Positions 60,950 through 64,000 of a stretch of DNA of 64,000 bases are shown here, piece after piece. A program made the position numbers and the translations under genes. The notes under the pieces were generated by a model. That model worked only from the letters and a program-made list of their open reading frames with translations. It had not been told where the DNA came from and made no database searches. The DNA is taken from positions 186,001 through 250,000 of the forward strand of contig JAEYOP010000020.1 in assembly GCA_023411575.1 (NCBI GenBank), in the 5' to 3' direction. Numbering within the stretch: the stretch's first letter is position 1; every line of letters begins with the position of its first letter. The stretch is from Bacillota bacterium (GTDB lineage: Bacteria; Bacillota; Clostridia; Acetivibrionales; DTU013).

Positions 60950-62086
60950 ATGTTCAAACTGTTAAAGAATGTGGAGTGTTATGCGCCGGAATATCTTGGG
61001 AAACAGGATATTCTTATTGTTCTGGATAAAATCGCGGGGATTTTCCCTTCCTTCCGCCCGGAGCAGCTGTACCAGGTCGATGTGATCGACTGCCGGGACA
61101 AAATAGCATGCCCGGGGTTTATAGACGCCCATGTCCATATTTCCGGCGGCGGAGGGGAGGACGGTCCCCAAAGCATAATAGGGCCCATTGATGTCAACGC
61201 CCTGATTGCCGCCGGCATCACGACCGTGGTCGGGCTTCTGGGAGCGGACCCGGTGGCGAAGAGCCCCGAAGGACTGCTGATGAAGGCCCGCGCCCTGGAG
61301 GCGCAGGGCCTGAGCACCTTTATTTACTCCGGCCATTACGGCGTTCCGCCCGTAACCTTGACCGGACGGATATTGACGGACGTGGCGCTGGTCGACAAGG
61401 TGATCGGAGCGGGCGAGATCGCCCTTTCGGACCACCGGTCCTCCATGCCCTCCCTGCAGGAGCTTATGAACCTGGCCTATGAGGCACACATGGGAGGGAT
61501 GCTCGGGGGAAAAGCAGGTCTGGTGCACTTCCACCTGGGGAACGGGAAGGAAGGGCTTGGTCCCCTCCTGGAGCTGGTGGAGGAATCCGAATATCCGGTT
61601 TCCATGTTTGTTCCGACCCATGTGAACCGGAACCGGTCCTTATTCAAACAGGCGCTCCACTATCGGGCAAGCGGGGGGAATATCGACCTTACGGCGGGCA
61701 CGAGCACGGGGGAGGGCTACAGCGTCCCGGAGTGCCTGAAGCAGTTGGCAGACAGCGGATCGGGCCTGGAAAGGGTGACCGTCACCTCGGACGGGAATGG
61801 AAGCGGGGCCGGAGCGTCGGGGAAGGAAGTGGGAGACGTAAAGGCCCTTTTCGAGGATATCAGAACCACCGTCCAGCAATACCGGCTGCCGCTGGAGGAG
61901 GCGCTAAAGCCCGTCACGGTCAACGCTGCGCATGTGTTGAAGCTGGATGGTCGGAAGGGCAGACTGGCCGCCGGCTTTGACGCGGATATTGCCGTGCTGG
62001 ACGGAGCTTCCCTCCGCCTCGAAAAGCTTTTTGCCGGAGGCCGCCAGTTGCTGGACGGCGGATTGCCGGTACCGGGGGAAAAATAA
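60950..62086 (+). CDS. iadA: isoaspartyl dipeptidase
   Basis: 378 residues from the ATG at 60950 (GAGGAAAGC upstream). Amidohydrolase-type metalloenzyme that splits beta-aspartyl dipeptides. GFIDAHVHISGGGGED gives the first metal ligands; SGHYGVPP, FHLGNGKEG, THVNRN and TSDGNGS provide later conserved residues. Next to cyanophycinase, its likely substrate is the beta-Asp-Arg dipeptide released from cyanophycin. A cre site precedes it. Confidence 0.92.
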   Translation: MFKLLKNVECYAPEYLGKQDILIVLDKIAGIFPSFRPEQLYQVDVIDCRDKIACPGFIDAHVHISGGGGEDGPQSIIGPIDVNALIAAGITTVVGLLGADPVAKSPEGLLMKARALEAQGLSTFIYSGHYGVPPVTLTGRILTDVALVDKVIGAGEIALSDHRSSMPSLQELMNLAYEAHMGGMLGGKAGLVHFHLGNGKEGLGPLLELVEESEYPVSMFVPTHVNRNRSLFKQALHYRASGGNIDLTAGTSTGEGYSVPECLKQLADSGSGLERVTVTSDGNGSGAGASGKEVGDVKALFEDIRTTVQQYRLPLEEALKPVTVNAAHVLKLDGRKGRLAAGFDADIAVLDGASLRLEKLFAGGRQLLDGGLPVPGEK

Positions 62087-62152
62087 TCGGGCGTATACTG
62101 CCCGTTCTTATAGGAAACAAATATAGGGGAAACAAAAATTTGAGGTGATCGA

Positions 62153-62428
62153 ATGGATGAAATCAATCGAAATGGAAGCATCAGCAGGGTTGCCGGCAAG
62201 CCTACGGTGATTTATCTCGTGATCGGCTGGATCGCCGCCGTCGCTTCGCTGGTCCGGTTCCCCTTCGTCTTCGGGCTTGTGGGCGTTATCATGGGGATTA
62301 TAGCGAACAAAAACGGAAGCAGGGCCGCCATGCCGCTTATCATCGGGAGCATCCTCCTGATGGCGGTAGGGCTGATTTTCAGCGGAGTGTTTTACAACTA
62401 TCTGCGGCATGCGCTGGGCATGGTCTAA
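62153..62428 (+). CDS. small membrane protein in the cyanophycin gene set
   Basis: 91 residues. Two long hydrophobic regions (about 19-49, VIYLVIGWIAAVASLVRFPF onward, probably two helices; and about 58-80, AMPLIIGSILLMAVGLIFSG). Resembles DUF4190-like bacterial membrane proteins but without firm motif. GAGGTG site; 66 bases after iadA and 21 before cyanophycinase, so likely co-transcribed. Function unknown. Confidence 0.75.
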   Translation: MDEINRNGSISRVAGKPTVIYLVIGWIAAVASLVRFPFVFGLVGVIMGIIANKNGSRAAMPLIIGSILLMAVGLIFSGVFYNYLRHALGMV

Positions 62429-62449
62429 GGCCGGCGCGGATTTGGGGGC

Positions 62450-63262
62450 GTGGTGAGCCGTATGGGCAGAGGCAATTTGATCATTATTGGCGGCGCGGAA
62501 GACAAAAACGGGGAGTGCAGCATCCTGAAAAACTTTGTCGGACTCTCCGGGGAAACCGCCTCCAGGCTGACGGTAATAACAACGGCGACGGAACAGCCGT
62601 GGGAATCGGGAAATCAGTACAAATCCGTATTTTCCCGGCTGGGCTGCGCCGAAATCAATATAATGGATATCAATTCACGGGATGAAGCGGAAAAGGCAGC
62701 CAACGCAAAGCTGCTGTCCGAATCCACCGGCATTTTCTTTACAGGCGGCGATCAGCTAAGAATCACCAGCATACTGGGCGGCACGAAGGTGTTTATGGCC
62801 CTGCACGACGCCTATTCTGCGGGGGCGGTGATCGCAGGCACCAGCGCCGGCGCTTCCGCCATGAGCAGGACAATGATTGTGGACGGAAACAATAATGACC
62901 CGGCCAGGAAGTGCACGCTGAAAATGGCGCCGGGCCTGGGTCTTCTGGAGGCGGCGCTGATCGACCAGCATTTTCACCAAAGGGGCAGGATCGGCCGGCT
63001 GCTGTGCGGAGTAGCCGAAAATCCGTCCATTCTGGGCATCGGCATTGATGAGGACACGGCGGTCCGGGTGTATCCGGACCTGCATTTTGAAGTGCTGGGG
63101 AGTAATTCGGTTACCGTGGTGGACGGCAGTCATATCAAAAGCTCGAATGTATCCGAGCTGAAGCCGGACGAGAATCTGGCCATCGCAAACGTCACACTGC
63201 ATGTGCTGCCCCTGGGCTACGGGTTTGATATGGCCTCCAGGGAAGTTATGAGGCTGCACTGA
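62450..63262 (+). CDS. cphB: cyanophycinase
   Basis: 270 residues from the GTG at 62450; GTG 62453 or ATG 62462 are possible starts. Peptidase S51 family; cuts cyanophycin to beta-Asp-Arg dipeptides. GNLIIIGGAEDKNGE at the N-terminus, FTGGDQLRITS, and the nucleophile motif GTSAGASAM (Ser132 from the first GTG) are intact, with FHQRGRIGRL downstream. No signal peptide, so it acts inside the cell on stored polymer. Confidence 0.94.
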   Translation: MVSRMGRGNLIIIGGAEDKNGECSILKNFVGLSGETASRLTVITTATEQPWESGNQYKSVFSRLGCAEINIMDINSRDEAEKAANAKLLSESTGIFFTGGDQLRITSILGGTKVFMALHDAYSAGAVIAGTSAGASAMSRTMIVDGNNNDPARKCTLKMAPGLGLLEAALIDQHFHQRGRIGRLLCGVAENPSILGIGIDEDTAVRVYPDLHFEVLGSNSVTVVDGSHIKSSNVSELKPDENLAIANVTLHVLPLGYGFDMASREVMRLH

Positions 63263-63318
63263 ATAGTTTGCCGGAGGATCCCGAATCGTTTTTTATCGCA
63301 TATAAACGGAGGAAATCT

Positions 63319-64000
63319 GTGGACATTATAAGCATAAAGACATATAAAGGAAAGAACATATACAGCCACAAGCCGGTTATAAAGGCGGAAGTGGATGTGG
63401 GAGAGCTATACGATACTCCTAGCTGCAGGATCGATAAATTCAATGAAAGGCTTTTGGCGCTGCTGCCTGGCCTGAGGAAGCATTTCTGCTCCGTCGGGCA
63501 CGAGGGCGGCTTTCTGGAGAGGCTGGAGGAAGGGACCTATCTGACTCATGTGACCGAGCATATGGTGCTCGAACTGCAAAGCCTGAAGGGTTATGACGTG
63601 CATTTCGGCAGAAGTCGCCTGCTGTCGGAACCCAGGCTCTACTACATGGTTTTTGAATTCATCAATGAAAAATATGCGGTCGAGTGCCTGTTGACGGCGG
63701 TGGAGATAGTCAACCGGCTTATTGAGGGCATAATGCCGCAGATGGATGAAATCCTGCGCCATTTGTCCAAAACGGCGGCCGAAACCGACCTGGGTCCCAG
63801 CACCGCCGCCATTTTCAAGGAGGCGCTGCGCAGGGGGATTCCCGTAAATTGCCTTGACAATTCGAGCATTCTGCAGCTGGGCTGTGGCAAATATACCCGT
63901 TACATGGAGGCTTCCCTCACGGACAAGCCCGGATGCATCCCTGTGGATATAACCGGGAACAAGCATCTTACCAAAAGGATCCTGTCGGATGCCGGGATAC
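63319..64000 (+). CDS. cphA: cyanophycin synthetase, N-terminal part
   Basis: Open to the right window edge; 227 codons visible. GTG start with CGGAGGAAA at 63307-63315. Cyanophycin synthetase polymerises aspartate and arginine without ribosomes. The visible N-terminal domain matches the family (SHKPVIKAEVDVGEL, FNERLLALLPGLRKHFC, GTYLTHVTEHMVLELQ, then LGCGKYTRYMEASLTDK at the start of the ATP-grasp region). The ATP-grasp and Mur-ligase domains lie beyond the window. 56 bases after cphB. Confidence 0.92.
   Translation, partial: MDIISIKTYKGKNIYSHKPVIKAEVDVGELYDTPSCRIDKFNERLLALLPGLRKHFCSVGHEGGFLERLEEGTYLTHVTEHMVLELQSLKGYDVHFGRSRLLSEPRLYYMVFEFINEKYAVECLLTAVEIVNRLIEGIMPQMDEILRHLSKTAAETDLGPSTAAIFKEALRRGIPVNCLDNSSILQLGCGKYTRYMEASLTDKPGCIPVDITGNKHLTKRILSDAGI

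Overview
The window reads as a chromosomal segment of an anaerobic, flagellated, spore-former-like Firmicute of the class Clostridia. Evidence: the classic tilS-hpt-ftsH order, a SAM-I (S-box) riboswitch in front of metK, a FliW/CsrA-controlled flagellin, Gram-positive style Shine-Dalgarno sequences with frequent TTG/GTG starts, an S-layer-homology protein, and no secretin. The genus cannot be fixed from sequence alone; a mid-GC relative of the old Clostridium cluster III is my guess. Base composition is fairly even except for an AT-rich island at about 20.5-26.1 kb.

Layout. 1-9.5 kb: housekeeping genes (tilS end, hpt, ftsH, metK, an HD-GYP c-di-GMP phosphodiesterase, a small membrane protein, recD2). 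Two copies of a 159-bp palindromic MITE-like repeat lie here, one between the SAM riboswitch and metK, the other supplying the last ten codons and the stop of recD2. 9.6-31.1 kb: a late flagellar cluster (comF, yvyF, flgM, flgN, two tandem flgK genes, flgL, a YviE/DUF6470 protein, fliW, csrA, flagellin, a very large glycosyltransferase/methyltransferase fusion, then flaG, fliD, fliS, a FliT-like chaperone). It is interrupted by an AT-rich island with a secreted kelch protein, a broken transposase and decayed DNA. A decayed kelch copy and a stand-alone FliD-like protein follow. 31.3-33.4 kb: an alpha/beta hydrolase and a PflA-like radical SAM protein.

33.6-47.8 kb is the most unusual part: one tightly packed co-directional operon for a divergent Tad/Flp-like secretion machine. 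It encodes a Hanks-type kinase fused to a CpaE-like domain, two CpaF-type ATPases, a CpaB-like SAF protein, a second CpaE-like protein with a degenerate P-loop, a single polypeptide that looks like TadB fused to TadC, two small pilin-like proteins, and three exported proteins (one with S-layer-homology domains, one with Cys/His-rich motifs). I see no prepilin peptidase and no recognisable prepilin cleavage site. This is the best candidate for an undescribed system.

47.9-64 kb: a YdbC/PC4-like protein, an AraC regulator, leuCDB, an EamA transporter facing leuB, an opp oligopeptide transporter (oppBCDFA), a LexA-like repressor lacking the expected catalytic lysine, and a catabolite-responsive-element-preceded gene set for the storage polymer cyanophycin (isoaspartyl dipeptidase, a small membrane protein, cyanophycinase, and the start of cyanophycin synthetase, which runs off the window end).
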